The notes: generated from the sequence alone by a model not told the origin. Counted from the stretch's first letter, positions 33,043 to 46,050 are shown. The stretch: 64,000 nt of DNA from Okapia johnstoni (GCA_024291935.2 CM044321.1:59948985-60012984); one strand, 5' to 3'. Numbers and translations are program-made.

Positions 33043-34216
33043 AGATCACATATCTAACTTATCATTATTCCTAGACAGTAGTACCTACCCAGTCTATCTC
33101 CTGTCTGGCTACAGCACTGCTGATTCATTTATAGGTAGTACAAGGGTGTCTGAGAGATTCCACGATGATTCGAGCATTGTGAAGCTCTTTCTATGTAGTA
33201 AGTCCATCTGGGCCTTGGGAGGTCCCAAACTCAGCCAGACACAATTGTGGACAAAGGGTCTATGAATGGAGAATTAGCTTAATCACCTCATTCCCTAACC
33301 CCCCAAACAAAGACTTTAAGATGAGCCCAGATTCATTAAAGACTGATCTTGGGGATCTAATCAGTCCAGATTCAAACTCAGAGGCAAACAAGTTTTCAGT
33401 ATGTGTATGGAGTCATAGCTATTCATCCATCACTCTCTGTCACAGTGCAGAAAGGCATACAAAAAATGTGAGTTAGTGATGGAATCTGCCTGATAGCCAT
33501 AACTGATTTTTATGTTCTTACGCTCCCTCTGCTGGTTTTATTTCTGGAGCTAAATGCCAACTATCATAGTTGTTTGATATTTCTGCAGAAATTAGAATAT
33601 ATTTCTACCAAGAAGTCATATACTGATTTGAACAAAGGGAAAAAAAAATCACATTTTGACCATTGAAAATTAATAGTATCCATACAATCTTTTTTTTTCT
33701 TCTAAGAAATTTTTTGGTTAGTATGAACATATTGGAAACAGGAGGGCTTGAATGTGAACCTGCCAAAGTAACTACTTAATGGAAAATGAAATTCAGACTT
33801 GTTCTCTGACTGTTAGGAGAAGTCTTGAAAGTAATAGTTCAGCTAAAGAAAAATAACTAAAACAAGAGCAGGCAAAGTTCAGTGCAAATGTGCACGTTCA
33901 TATCATTAATTTGAAAGTTTAATTTTCATTTGCAATGGAGGCTTTCACACCCAATGGACATGGATTTTCATCGAGAGTCAGTCAAGTCCTAGGATCTCCT
34001 TGTAACAAGTGGTGCCACACGTTGGTGAGTAAACTCAGCCTAGTGCTTGCTCTGTTCAACTCCCGTCATGGAGTGTGGGCATTCAACCAATAACTGGAAA
34101 TATTACGTGTGTACCAAATGTCCTGAAGCCCCAGTACTGCACATAGGCTGCTTTGGGAGCAGACAACAAGAAAGTTTCTTCTCATCCAGAGAGTTAAAGG
34201 AAGGTTTCTAAGAAAG

Positions 34217-34370
34217 TGCAGGAGACCTGGGTTTGATCCTTGGGTTGGAAAGATCCCCTGGAGAAGGGAACGGCTACCCACTCTAGTATTCTGGCCTGGA
34301 GAATTCCATGGACTGTATAGTCCATGGGATCACAAAGAGTCAGACACAACTGAGCGACTTTCACTTCACC
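34217..34370 (+). mobile_element. Bov-tA SINE, 5' truncated
   Basis: It starts inside the tRNA part (GTGCAGGAGACCTGGGTTTG) and ends CACAACTGAGCGACTTTCAC, with a deletion near 34310. Confidence 0.88.
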
Positions 34371-35354
34371 AAGGAGACTGGGTGGCGGGAACATTGCAGA
34401 CCCCAGACGTATGAAGCCGGTTTGAAGCCCCCAGTGAATAAGTGTGAATGGAGCCCATTGGCCCCTGTGGAGAGCCGGGCATGAGGGATACAGGCTGACC
34501 TTCCAGGCAAAGTGAAGAACTTCGGACATCTTTCTCAGGCAGTGGGAAAACAGCTGTGGAGCTGAGGCAGGGTGGTAACATGATTTCCATGGTAACAGGT
34601 CCTGTGGTAGCAGCGGGTGGGGGATTGAGTGGAGCCAAGAATGGATGAGAGGAGAGTGTTGAGAAGGAAGGCTACTGTTGGAGTGCATGGAAAGGGGGAC
34701 ACCTGTCTGGACTGGAAGGACAGCAGTGGGTGTGGAGCGAAGAGCAGGCGTTCGAGGTCTGTTTAGGAGAGAGGGGTCAGCAGTGCTTGATGATTGATTG
34801 AGGGAGGAGCGGCTTCCATATTTCTGTCTGAAACATTAGGGTGGACGGCGGTGCCATTTCCTGAAAACGGGAACGTTGGCGGTGACAGCAGGTTCAGGAG
34901 GGAGTATCATGGTGCTTTAACCTGAACGTGACCGAGGGGCACCCTGAGGAGGTGGCAAGGGGTCAGCTGGAGGTCTCCTTGTGGATCTCAGGATGAGGTA
35001 CAGCCTAGAGACAGCACATCTACCTTTCCAGAAATACCCACCACTTAGAGCAGTAACCAAAGGGTCCCGTACTTTGATCAAGGACTCCCTTGGATGGCTC
35101 TCCTGCAGCCTCGTTTCACCCACGCATGCTCACTGAGCAGGTGTGATTGGGACCCTCGTGGTGAGGTACCCGGTCGCACTGGTAGACACACACCCGGCAC
35201 TTCTGGGGCCTGACTTGTGACCCTCCACCTCGTCTTTAGCTTTTGAAAGATATGTTGTCAGCTTCCAAAAGTTAGTTCCCTAAGCATTTGGTACCATGTA
35301 TTTAATTTCTAAGTGTTTATACTCCAATCTGGTTCCACGGTTGGGAATCTCTTC

Positions 35355-35497
35355 TCACTAAATCAGAACGGTGAATAAAGTTTTATGTATAAAAGTGTTC
35401 ATCTTAGCAAAATTTATATAATAGTGAAACGTTGAAAAATGTAACAGTGAGTGAAATAAGGTGCATCTACATGCTGGAATACTATGCAGACTTATGG
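35355..35497 (+). mobile_element. Short L1/HAL1-like fragment
   Basis: It contains GTATAAAAGTGTTCATCTTA and GCTGGAATACTATGCAGACT, words typical of LINE 3' ends. A CHR SINE abuts its 3' side. Confidence 0.5.
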
Positions 35498-35632
35498 GAA
35501 TGCCCTGGTAGTCCAGGAGCTTAGACTCTGAGCTCCCAAGGCAGGGGACCTGGGTTCGATCCCTGGTCAGGGAACTAGATCCCACAACGAAGACCTGGCA
35601 CAGCCAAATAAATAAAAAGACACTTGTTTCAC
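35498..35632 (+). mobile_element. CHR-type tRNA SINE, short
   Basis: GCCCTGGTAGTCCAGGAGCT, then TCCCTGGTCAGGGAACTAGA and the ending CACAGCCAAATAAATAAAAA. Confidence 0.85.
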
Positions 35633-36225
35633 CATAAAAAAAAAATTCCATTTATGAGAGTATATACTAGTATAGACAAAACCTTGACTTTTAAGAGTGA
35701 ATTCATGTATTTTCAGTTATTCATCAGTCACGTTGTGGAGAGCCAAAGTGGGGAGAAGCATATAATAAAACAGTGTGGTGGGACAGAAATCTGGAGTGAA
35801 GTACAATCAGATGGAATAAATGATTTTTTTTCAATTAAAATAATCAGAAACTCCAGAAACCCACAACCGCTGCAACTCCGGCTCTCATTCTCCGTCTTAG
35901 TTATGGGTCATGAAGGACGAGAAGCATAGTCTGGGTGTGGACAGAGCGGGAGGTGTGCATGTCTGCACTGCTCTGGAAGGTGGGCTCGCTGAGGGTGGGT
36001 CGGTCTCCCTGCCACCAGAGGTGTCAGGCGGGAAGCCCTGCTGCTCCTCTGGAGGTCTGTCTGCTGAGAGAGGCAGCGGTCCACTCAGCAGGAAGCTTCC
36101 ACCCCAAGGCTCTCGTGAAGCTTCTGTCCTGAGGGTTCATTGCTTTCATGTACTGTCCTCCCAGGCTCGTCTGCCATTAGTTAATGGGCCAAGTGAGTGA
36201 ACATTCACTGACTGTGCGCTACACC

Positions 36226-36426
36226 TGGTCGCTCAGTTGTGCCCTACTCTTTGTGACCCTTGGGTCTGCAGCCCGCCAGGCTCCTCTGTCCATGGGATTT
36301 CCCAGGCAAGAATACTGGAGCGGGTTGCTATTTCCTCCTCCAGGGGATCTTCCCAACCCTGGGATCGAACCCACGTCTCCTAGGTCTCCTGAGTTGCAGG
36401 TGGATTCTTTACCCACTGAGCCACGC
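36226..36426 (-). mobile_element. Bov-tA SINE
   Basis: Antisense from GGTCGCTCAGTTGTGCCCTA to TTTACCCACTGAGCCACG. Confidence 0.9.
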
Positions 36427-36744
36427 ACTGTGCTCAAAGACAAAGATATAGGAAGGAAGTCTGCAATGGGGACAGATTTGTAATCCAGCAAAGTTTGATT
36501 CAGTGGGTGATGACAGCGACAGAGCATGTGATGTGTCTCACCTAGATAGGCTAGATAGGGGTGTTGGGGGGAAGGCTTCCTGCAGGAGAGGGCATCTGAG
36601 CTGCTCCTTGAAGAGGGTGGTAAAAGGTAGGACCTCTGCACTCCAGGTAGAGGGAGTAACCACGTCTTGTGAGAGAATGGCTCCACCAAACATGTTTCAT
36701 CCTCAGAACTAACATTGTACATTTATGTTGGCATAGAGTCTCTT

Positions 36745-36942
36745 GGGCTTCCCTGGTAGCTTGGACGGTAAAGAATCCACGTGCAATGCAGGAAACCTGG
36801 GTTCAATCCCTGGGTTGTGGAGGAGGACATGGCAACCCATTCCAATATTCTTGCCTGGAGAATCCCATGGACAGAGGAGCTTGGAGGGCTGCATTCCAAG
36901 GAGTCGCAGAGTCGGACACAACTGAGTGACTCAGCACAGCAC
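36745..36942 (+). mobile_element. Bov-tA SINE
   Basis: From GGGCTTCCCTGGTAGCTTGG to CAACTGAGTGACTCAGCACA. The duplication AGAGTCTCTT / AGAATCTCTT lies at 36735-36744 and 36943-36952. Confidence 0.92.
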
Positions 36943-38624
36943 AGAATCTCTTACTTGATTTAATTATATCCATAGAGCTTAGCACAGTGCCTGCCTTATA
37001 GAAGATGCTCAGTGCATGCCTGTTGAACTGATTTGAAGTGAATGCTGTGATATTTTGATACAACTTATAAGCCAGCCTCCAAAAGAGATCCTGTATAAGA
37101 CTGTTTACATAGAGATGGGATGGGAGCACAAAGTGATTTTATTTTATCTCCCCAGTTGCATCCTGTTTCCTGTCTTGCAAAGCTTTTCCTTCCTTCTTTT
37201 CCACTCATATTAAGGCCTGTGGTGTAACACTCTGAGCCCTGGGAGGGTCTGATGAATATGCTGTAACTTGCTTTAACCTGGTTATCTGTTCTCTCTTCCT
37301 GCCTCCATTATCAAGAACTCCCCTCCTCCGCTCTGACTCCTTACAGCCTGATGTAATGTGGAAAAACTAGAGACCAATCTTATGTCTAAAATTTAGTTGA
37401 TCTTATGATGGCTGCTGAGATAGCATGGGGACACAGGGATCCCCACTTTGGGCCGACTCAGCGAAGGACACTGTCACAGAGATGGCCCAGATGAGGTCTC
37501 CTGCACTGCCAGCACAGCCCATGTTTATTGAGTGTTTCCCGTGTGCGGGGTACTAGTTCTTCTAGGTGCTTCTATATGTTCATTCGGCTCTCGCCGGAGG
37601 AGATGAATACATGTCCTTCTACTCCGTCACCTTGAACCAATAACTCGTTGAATCTTAACAAAAGTATTATCATCCCTCTTTTATGGATGAAGTTTCTGAG
37701 ACTCAGAGTATTAAAACAACATCCCCAGGGTGCTGTTACTTGAATCTAGAATCTGGTTCCAGAGCCTTGGCACTTCTGATACTGGAAACGAGCTTCAGTT
37801 TCTTCACCATCAACCATCCTTGTCCCACAGTCACCAGCAAAGAAGGCCCAAGGGCCTGTTTCTCATGGCACGGTGCTGATCTATGTTGGGGTATACTGGT
37901 TAGGGGGAGCTAAAGCTATCTATCACTTGGCACATAGAAAGCCCTATTTAAGTATTTCCACGTTTATTTGGACAGAACACACACAGCCCAGCCAATGACA
38001 TCTTTGATTAAAGTTAAATAAGCCAGGTAGATTTCTCACTCATGTGACAGTCCAGCACAAGCGTTTCCGTTCTTTTCTATGTGGTGATTCAGGGTCCTAG
38101 GCTCCTTCCAGAATTTCTGGGAGCCCTGGGGTCTTGGAGTGCTCCGGGAGAAGTGTAAAGAGAAGGAGGAAAAGGGACATCTAAACTTCCCGGGCCCCAA
38201 ATGGGTGCGTATGACTTCCACGTACTCTCTGGGTTCCCTTGCTGAGAACCGGTCACTGGTCCCCTAGATGCAAGAGGGGCTGGTACCTGGGTCCCTGCAG
38301 GACCACAGATTTCCAGGGAAAGCTGTATGTACAGAAGGGGGGACGTGAATTTCAGTAGACTGTTAGCTGACTCTACCATAGATATTTAACAAAGTGAGTC
38401 ACTTGAGTACATTCGTGTGGGAATAAACATTTTGCACCATGGAATCCATGTCCCGAAGCGTTACATTCTCAGATACTGAAGGAAGGTTAAAAAGGAGTGG
38501 TATATGGCATTCGATAATGGGAAGAGAAGAGGAATTATGCAGAAGGAGAAAATATTCAGCTTTCAAAGGTTGAGTAAGCACAGCGGAGGAGTTCCAAATA
38601 ACAAGATTTGTGGTTGAAAAAAAA

Positions 38625-38754
38625 AAAGATTTCTTTTTCTCTTCTCACCCACTCTGTACAGCATCCAGGATGTTAGTTCCCCAAGCAGGGCTCAAACCTG
38701 TGCGCCCTGCAGTGGAAGCGCAGAGTCTTAACCACTGGACACCAGGGAAGTCCC
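38625..38754 (-). mobile_element. CHR-type tRNA SINE, short
   Basis: Antisense body ATGTTAGTTCCCCAAGCAGG and head complement CACTGGACACCAGGGAAGTC. Confidence 0.8.
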
Positions 38755-39639
38755 GAAAAGAGATTGTTGTGTCTTCGTTCATCTGCTCCTTCATTCTTTT
38801 GACAGATACCACCAGAGCCTGCTGCTGGCCCTGTCCTTACTGTAGAGGCGGGGGAGGGAAGAGGTGATGGGAGACACAGAGGGTGGTCAGCACGGGTGTG
38901 CTGCTGGGGGTGGTGTGTTCTTACAGGGACAGGAATACATACAAGCGGCATGTTGCGCAGCTACCGGAAGAAGCTATTAAGCATAATCCAGATAGTGAGG
39001 TTTTTTTTTTCTTTTTTTTTCCCTTTGATCTTGAAAAAATATCTCCTGAGACATTACATGAGAGAAACTTTCCTAAAAGCTTTTAGAGTGCAGTACTTCA
39101 TAAGACCAGATTGATGATCTAAAGAAGAATATGTCAGATTCCAATAAATAAGAAGCAATTGTATGTCCTTTTGAGAATATAATGCTTTTCAATAAAAATG
39201 AGTAAAAAAAATGAGTCTCATATTCTGAAGTATTCATAAGCTTTGTGCTCATCTTATCCAGAAGAAGTTGCTATTGTTGTTAGTACACAAGGAGTTTGGT
39301 TTATGATGGGAACTGCTGGGGAAGAAGATCTGTCGTAATATTTTATAGCCACACCCCTGGAGTGATGCTAATAGATAGCCGTCTGTGCTACACACAGCAG
39401 TGTGCGGAGCAGCCGTGTGACTGGCCCAGTCCCCCTCTGTACCCGTGTGCAGCAGGTAGTGGTTAAACGGATATTAGCATCAATATTAGCGGTGGTCATT
39501 GTATTACCATCGTCCCCAGTTTACAGAGGAGGAAACTGACACTTGAAGATGTAAGTAATCTTCCCAGAACCTATAAGTTTAAATTCCCCAGGAGAGAAAA
39601 TACATTTTAAATTCTGTCTAGCAACATCTATATTCAAGG

Positions 39640-39712
39640 ATTTAAAAAATATATACCATGGTAAGAAACTATATTCCAATAAAAATTAATTTAAAAAGGA
39701 AAAGAAAAAATT
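39640..39712 (+). mobile_element. L1 3'-terminal remnant
   Basis: Only the last bases of an L1 remain (GAAACTATATTCCAATAAAA then ATTAATTTAAAAAGGAAAAG). Confidence 0.6.
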
Positions 39713-40161
39713 GTTGCACTTTTAAATTAAAGAATGAAAAATCTAATTGAATGTTTTAAAACCCCATTTACTTCTCATCTCCTGTTGGTGGGGTGAGGGG
39801 TAGGCAACAGCAGCTTGAAAATATTTGGTTAATATTTCCGGACAGTGCAATATTTTCCATGCTTAGAACCATGTCTTCTTTTTTGAAGGTCAATTAATTG
39901 CCTTTTTCATTTCCCGTTAGTCTTTACAGTGTTTGACTTTATGGTACATTAAGTTTGGGGGGAAAGATGCACAAAGCGTGGGACTTTTATTCTTGGGGCC
40001 AATTTTTCTTTTTTTCTCTTTGGGGACTTAACTTGTTCTTTTCAACAAAAGTGTATTGTGTGCCAGGAACTGCACTAGATCTGAACTCCCTTGCTGTCCC
40101 AGCTTATTGATGAATAGCGCTGTCACTTGTGCCTAATGTCCAGCTCTGTCTCTTCTCTTAG

Positions 40162-40288
40162 GTGGGGTGACTGCTCTCTGTTGGGACCCTGTCCAGCGGG
40201 TGTTGTTCTCGGGGAGCTCCGATCACTCTGTCATCATGTGGGACATCGGTGGGAGAAAAGGAACAGCCATCGAGCTCCAAGGACACAA
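40162..40288 (+). CDS. WDFY2: WDFY2 internal exon (probably exon 7), WD40 blade
   Basis: This 127-base exon encodes about residues 200-241: [20 protein letters not shown] then [22 protein letters not shown] and two bases of an asparagine codon. [12 protein letters not shown] is a textbook WD40 pattern (S-G-x-x-D and the terminal WD), and the closing GH starts the next blade. The acceptor is TCTTCTCTTAG ending at 40161. The donor is GTAAGG at 40289. Phase is 1 in and 2 out. Length is not divisible by three. A SINE lies only 15 bases into the following intron. Confidence 0.96.
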
Positions 40289-40303
40289 GTAAGGCTGCTG
40301 GTG

Positions 40304-40445
40304 CCTTTTTATCTTATTTTATGCTTTTATTTTTGGCTGGGCGTCTCGGCTCGTGGGATCTTAGTTCCCCAACCAGGGATGGAACCTGCGCCCTCAGCAG
40401 TGAAAGCTCATAGTCCTAACCACTGAACCAGCACCAGGGGATTCC
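40304..40445 (-). mobile_element. CHR-type tRNA SINE next to a splice donor
   Basis: The antisense body is TTTGGCTGGGCGTCTCGG, then TAGTTCCCCAACCAGGGATG and the head complement CACTGAACCAGCACCAGGGG. A 9-bp duplication, CTGCTGGTG, lies at 40295-40303 and 40446-40454. The first copy starts at intron position +7. Confidence 0.88.
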
Positions 40446-41389
40446 CTGCTGGTGTTTTTACAGAGAACTCTGGGGGAAGACTCCGGGCTGAAAGCTAGAA
40501 CAAAGGCACGCAGGCCAGTCTCCGTGCCCAGAGCTCAGCGTGGGAGTAACATGGCAGGGACGCAAATGACCACTTTGATTTATATCTGTACAGAAGTATG
40601 TTTATTTATTTATACCCCATTTTAGTTCACAGAGGATTTGAGAGTGCTTACAAAAAAGCCATAAAATAATGCCAGCAAAGAAGTAAAAGGTAAAAAGGAG
40701 AACCAGGGAGAAGACCATAAGAGTAAATGTTTAAGAGTAAGGGGAAAAAAAGAGCTTCAAAACTCAAGCCATGAAGTCCTACAGAATTTCTGTAATTGAG
40801 TTCAAATGTGGCTGCAAGATTACTGGCAGCTGAAGGAGAAAGAGAGTGATAATATCCTCACCTAGTACATTCTGTCCTTCCCCAGACAGTTACTGAGAAC
40901 TCGCCTTAATTCATCTCAGGCTGTTCTTCCTTAAGGGGTGGATTTCAGGAGGCCGAGGGGAACGGCAGAGAAAAGCTTAGTGCTTTTCCTGGGAGCAGTT
41001 CTCACACTTTGCCTGCACAAGGAATCACTGAGGAAACTGCAAAGTAGCTGCCTGGGCCCTGTCCTCTGAGAGCCACACTGGTCTGGAGCTAAGGGCATCG
41101 TGTCATCACAAGCTTCCTGGGCAACTCTCTTGGGGACCCTCGGACCTCACTGATTCATCCTACTTGTGCCGTCCACGGTGCCTGGAGGCCAAGCCTGATC
41201 CCGTGGCTGAAAAAAATCTTCTGTCTGCTTTAGAACTCTAAAGCTAATCCGAACTGTTTTTAACTTTTAAAGTTTCCAGACATATTAAAGATGACTCTAA
41301 TATCAACTTCCCCGAACTGGCTGGTTTTAAGCGGCATTAGCTCTGCCTACAGATCTGTCTGGAAACACTAGTTTTAAAAACTTCTCCTG

Positions 41390-41585
41390 GGACTTCCCTG
41401 GTGGTCCGGTGGTTAAGACTTCACCTTCCAACGCCAGGGCTACAGGTTCTATCCCTGGTGGAGAGGATGAGATACCACATGCCTCATAGCCAAAAAGCCA
41501 CAGCATAAAAACAGAAGCAGTATTGTAACAAATTCAGTAAGGACTTTAAAAATGGTCCCCATCAAAAAAAAAAAAAAAAAAAAAA
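41390..41585 (+). mobile_element. CHR-type tRNA SINE with poly-A tail
   Basis: Head GGGACTTCCCTGGTGGTCCG, then CATAGCCAAAAAGCCACAGC and GACTTTAAAAATGGTCCCCA before a run of about 20 A. Confidence 0.9.
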
Positions 41586-41662
41586 CCTTTTAAAACAAAC
41601 AAACTTCTCCTAAGTAGTTACATTTATGGTTTGGAATTATTAAATATGAGCTAATTCAATTT

Positions 41663-41874
41663 GGGGCTTCCCACGTCGTTCAGTGGTAAAGAATCTGCCT
41701 CCCAATGCCAGGAGCTGCAGGTTTGACCCCTGAGCCAGGAAGATCCCCTGGGGTAGGAAATGGCAACCCACTCCAGTGTTCCTGCCTGGAGAATCCCATG
41801 GACAGAGGAGCCTGGCAGGCTACAGTCCATGGGGTCGCAAAGAGTCAGACACGAACGAGCACACACACACACAC
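41663..41874 (+). mobile_element. Bov-tA SINE with (AC)n tail
   Basis: Full copy ending in ACACACAC. A perfect duplication, AATTCAATTT, lies at 41653-41662 and 41875-41884. Confidence 0.95.
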
Positions 41875-42159
41875 AATTCAATTTTAGAGGGCCTATGCAC
41901 AGACCATTATTTTTTTGTGTTAGAGTTCAGTTTTAGAGACATAGCTATTAAGCCCTTCTCTCCCACATGAGAGAACAGACCAGTTGTCTGGGGCTTCACC
42001 TGGCTTGTGGAGCCACTTGGACCTCAGTATCAGGTCATTAAAGGAATTGTTCCCTTCTATTTCTCTCTATGACAAAGGGACACATAGAGAGATCATATAG
42101 AAGGAATTGATGACATTCATGTAAGTGAAGAAAAAGAAAAGCCAGGCCTGCCTCACAAT

Positions 42160-42322
42160 GGGTTCAGTCATGGTGGACTCTTTGAGACTCCATGGAAGAA
42201 TACTGGAGTAGGTTGACATTCCCTTCTCGAGGGCATCTTTCCCACCCAGGGATCGAACCCGAGTCTCCTGCATCTCCTGCATTGTCAGGTGGGTCCTTTA
42301 CCTCTGTGCCACCTGGGAAGCC
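42160..42322 (-). mobile_element. Bov-tA SINE with internal deletion
   Basis: Antisense: GTTCAGTCATGGTGGACTC, then directly CCATGGAAGAATACTGGAG (the GTAGCC...CAGGC part is missing), ending TGTGCCACCTGGGAAGCC. Confidence 0.87.
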
Positions 42323-42714
42323 TTGTTTCACAACACACAGTTATTAATCTGCCAAGTAATTCCTGCAATTTGGGCTCCTTCAGAGAAATAAAATACAGGC
42401 TTAGAATGAAGATCAGTAATACTTGCTGGACTCATTCAGATTAGCTCATAACTAGCTTTATTTTTACTCAATAGTTCACAAAGACTGCTGGCAAGGCGAG
42501 GGTCAGTTCTCACCGCCAGCATCTCTGGGTGCGATGTGTCCTCAGGCAAAACGTGCTGGGAAACCTTCCAGTTGGGTAAGAAAGGAAAAGGCTATCAAGT
42601 GGAGATAGAGTCCCTCAGTCCCAGAAAAATGAAACCTAAACGAATAGGTCTTCTAGTTTCTAAGACATACTGGCTTGGACTTATAGAAAATGAAGCAGGC
42701 TATCCTTGGAGTCC

Positions 42715-42993
42715 CGGAGAAGGCAGTGGCAACCCACTCCAGTACTCTTGCCTGGAAAATCCCATGGATGGAGGAACCTTGAAGGCTGCAGTGCATGGGT
42801 TCGCTAGGAGTTGGACATGACTGAGTGACTTCACTTTCACTTTTCACTTTCATGCATTGGAGAAGGAAATGGCAACCCACTCCAGTGTTCTTGCCTGGAG
42901 AATCCCAGGGACGGGGGAGCCTGGTGGGCTGCCGTCTATGGGGTCGCACAGAGTCGGACACGACTGAAGCGACTTAGCAGCAGCAGCAGCAGC
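42715..42993 (+). mobile_element. BOV-A2 dimeric SINE with (AGC)n tail
   Basis: Both monomers and the CACTTTCATGCATTGGAG linker are present, with an AGC-repeat tail. A perfect 13-bp duplication, ATCCTTGGAGTCC, lies at 42702-42714 and 42994-43006. Confidence 0.96.
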
Positions 42994-43560
42994 ATCCTTG
43001 GAGTCCACCCTGATAGGATGCCACACCTTGGTGGGGCGGGCAGGCTGGTGAGATCCAGAGCTGCCAGGCAGAACTGCCTTGAACAGGAATAGGAAGGCCT
43101 TGACCTGGTGTTTATTTAAATTTAGTAATCAGGTGAAGTGTGTGAGGGGCTCCTTGTCACCGGTCGCCTCAGAGGGGTTACCCTGTTGTCACCGGAGTAG
43201 GTGAGCTGAGCTTCCTCAGTGTCACTGACTTCACTCTGTGAGAGCAGGTCTGACACCTGAGCCGGGGGGAGGGGAGCCCTGGAACCACTGACAGGAGGCG
43301 GATGGGGTTCACAGAGAAGGTGCTGGGAAGAAGGGGCCAGGATGTGCGGCAGGAAGGATAAGGCCCACGTTCACAGCATCCATTCCTTTGCCCTGAAAAT
43401 TGACCACTGAATTCATGTTCAGTGATTCTTGTGTTTAAGTAGCACCTAATATTTTGTCAAGGAGCTTTCAAACCACACAGACACCTCAGTTTAATCCTAT
43501 AATAATCCTGTGAAAGAGAGAGGTCAGATACCATTTTTTTTAATGAGAATATTGAGCTTC

Positions 43561-43788
43561 TGGGCTTCCCAAGTGGTGCTAGTGGTAAAGAACCCACCTA
43601 CCAATGCAGGAGACATGAGACATAGATTTGATCCCTGGGTTGGGAAGATCCCCTGGAGAAGGGCATGGCAACCCACTCCAGTATTCTTGCCTGGGGAATC
43701 CCATGGACAGAGGAACCTGGTGGGCTACAGTCCATAGGGTCGCAAAGAGTTGGACACAACTGAAGCGACTTAGCACACATGCATGCAT
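43561..43788 (+). mobile_element. Bov-tA SINE
   Basis: From GGGCTTCCCAAGTGGTGCTA to GAAGCGACTTAGCACACATG. Confidence 0.92.
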
Positions 43789-44785
43789 AGAACTTCCATC
43801 GTCAAAGACCCCAAAGCTGATAGCTTAGGATTCCCAGATCAGTCCAGTGGAGAAAGCTTCTGGAACCTTCTTTGTCGTCAGCACTGTGCTAGGCCCTGGG
43901 GGGTGGGGAGTGCACATTGAATAACATGTGGTCCCCACCACGCCCCACGGTGTTTTCTGTCACCGTTCTACTTCAGAAAGCAAAGACTTTCTGCTTAGGT
44001 CTGAGGCTGCCCCTTGCTCTCCTACAATTCCTCATTTCCCTACCTTCCCTCAGGGTGACCGTTGCTGGCCTAAGTTCCAATTCGTGGACCAAATCCTTGA
44101 GTTCGGGCACCAGGGAGAGCAGACGGAACCTGAGGTCCCCCGCCTTGTGGTGGGGAGACTCTCTTCCCCTCTTCTAGAAATGTCCAGCCGTGGTGTGGAG
44201 GGACAGCTCCCCGTGGCTTCCGTCACGGGTTCTGAGCTTTCACACCATCCTTCCGTGGGGAAACATGACATTTATGTAGCCGGTTTGATTTGATGTGTAA
44301 AAAAATCCCATCAAAGCAGAGAGAGCTTTAGCACAAGTAAGTGATTGATGACAGTGAAAATGTCTCCAAGTCCAAGGGAAAAAAGCTAAGCAAGTATACT
44401 TCTCTGGCACAGTATTATCTGCATTTGAAGCCTTTTGGTGCTCGTACTTCCTGCAGCAAGTGAAACATGAATTATGTGCAAGCTCTGTGGAAGGAAGGCA
44501 GGGACAAGGTTTTCCGCTTTCAGGGACCAGTTACATTTTTTTGAGAATTAGTTACCAGTTAGATGGATATGATCGAAGCATAAACCTGGACATTTATTGT
44601 CCCAGACCCACTTTGTCAAATCTGATCAGGAGACTTGGACTTTTTATAATCTTCCATAGTATCTATCATTTCATGACCAGCTTTATGATCGCATTTTTTC
44701 CTTCTAATAGTGTTTTCTTAGGTCTCTGAGACTTGCTAGCAATTTAATTTAGTGGTAACTTGATTTGAAGCACATGTAAGGAACT

Positions 44786-44901
44786 TGCCTGGCGTTCCAG
44801 TAATTAAGACTCCATGCTTCCAATGCAAGGGGCCTGGGTTCAGTCTGTGGTCAGGGAACTAAGATCCCACATGCTTTGAGGCCAAGAAGTAAATTAATAA
44901 A
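44786..44901 (+). mobile_element. CHR-type tRNA SINE, short
   Basis: CCTGGCGTTCCAGTAATTAA, then GGTCAGGGAACTAAGATCCC and GAAGTAAATTAATAAAG. Confidence 0.82.
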
Positions 44902-44967
44902 GTTCCTTCATAACAGTGAGCCAACACTGGGGGCTAGACCATGTGTTAACTAGCTTTTAAAACGTGT

Positions 44968-45175
44968 ATGTGTGCTCAGTCGTGTCCAACTCTTTGTGAC
45001 CCCATGGACTGTAGCCTGCTAGGCTCCTCTGTCCTTGGGATTCTCCAGGCAAGAATCCTGGAGTGGGTTGCCATGTCCTTCTCCAGGGGATCTTCCCAAC
45101 CCAGGGATCGAATCTGTGTCTCTTATGTCTCCTGCATTGGCAGGCAGGTTCTTTTACCAGCTGAGTCACCAGGGA
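44968..45175 (-). mobile_element. Bov-tA SINE
   Basis: Antisense from GTGTGCTCAGTCGTGTCCAA to CAGCTGAGTCACCAGGGA. Confidence 0.92.
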
Positions 45176-46050
45176 TCATAAAATAAAATTAAAAATGAAG
45201 CAGAGGCAAAGGTCTGCGTGGTCCCTTGTGGTGGATTTCCCCAGCAAGACTGGGATACACAGGCTGCCTGAGGCTCTGTCACAGCCCCGACCCGGGGCAT
45301 TTGTCTTGCGGCCTGTGTCTGCGTCCTCTTTCCACAATCCCAGCTCAGGGCTTCTGTTTTCCTACTCTTACCACGAGGAAGACCTTTGTTATCAGCCTTC
45401 TGAAATTCTTTTGGTAAAGCAACAGGCAATTCATCAATAAATGCGCACTGGGAGGATTTGTGCTTTTCTCTTGTATCGAAGTCACGAAAGGAAGTAACAT
45501 TCTCGCGTTCAGCTTCTCCTGGGTTTAGGGGAGGAGATCAAGGATGAATACATGTGGTGTAAACTTTCTCTCCATGCACATCTGAGATTGAGAAGCTCTT
45601 CTCACTGTCACTGTGGAGAGTTATTAGGGGCGATGGAAAGAGATGTCATTTCTATTTTTAACTATTTAGCTAAACACATAATAGATCAAAGTATTAGCAA
45701 CTAGTGTTCTCACAGAGGGTAGAGTTCTCTCCTCTGTATAGTGTGGTGACTGAGGACGACCTCAGAGTCAGGCCAGGCTGTATATGAGGCAGCTCTCCAG
45801 CTGAGGCTCTGTAGGCTTGGACAAGGCACCTCATCTCTCTGCCCCTCAGTTTCCCCATCTCTAACATAGGTGTAATATGAATGAAAAGCCCTCAAAGGTT
45901 GTCAAAAACCATAAATAATCTAATGCATGTAAAATAATCAGCACAAGATTAAGGGGAAATTAGTGACACTTGTTAACATCATTCTCGTTAAGAAAAATTA
46001 TCATAATCCACAAATCAAGCTTTCAGATAAGATGACCGTTTCTCTCTGAT

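Larger units (their letters stand above)
28574..40161 (+). other. WDFY2: WDFY2 intron, 11.6 kb
   Basis: It is bounded by GTGGGA and TCTCTTAG. Repeats are listed separately. Segments with no repeat I can name include 28580-29560, 30800-31600, 33050-34210, 34380-35350, 36950-38620 and 38760-39640. Parts near 31230-31440 and 36560-36660 have the look of ancient mammalian repeats. I find no exon-like segment with a database-recognisable product. Confidence 0.85.

Noticed and set aside
32690..33265. 191-codon open frame
   Set aside because: It runs through an antisense Bov-tA SINE and unique intron; no protein family pattern.
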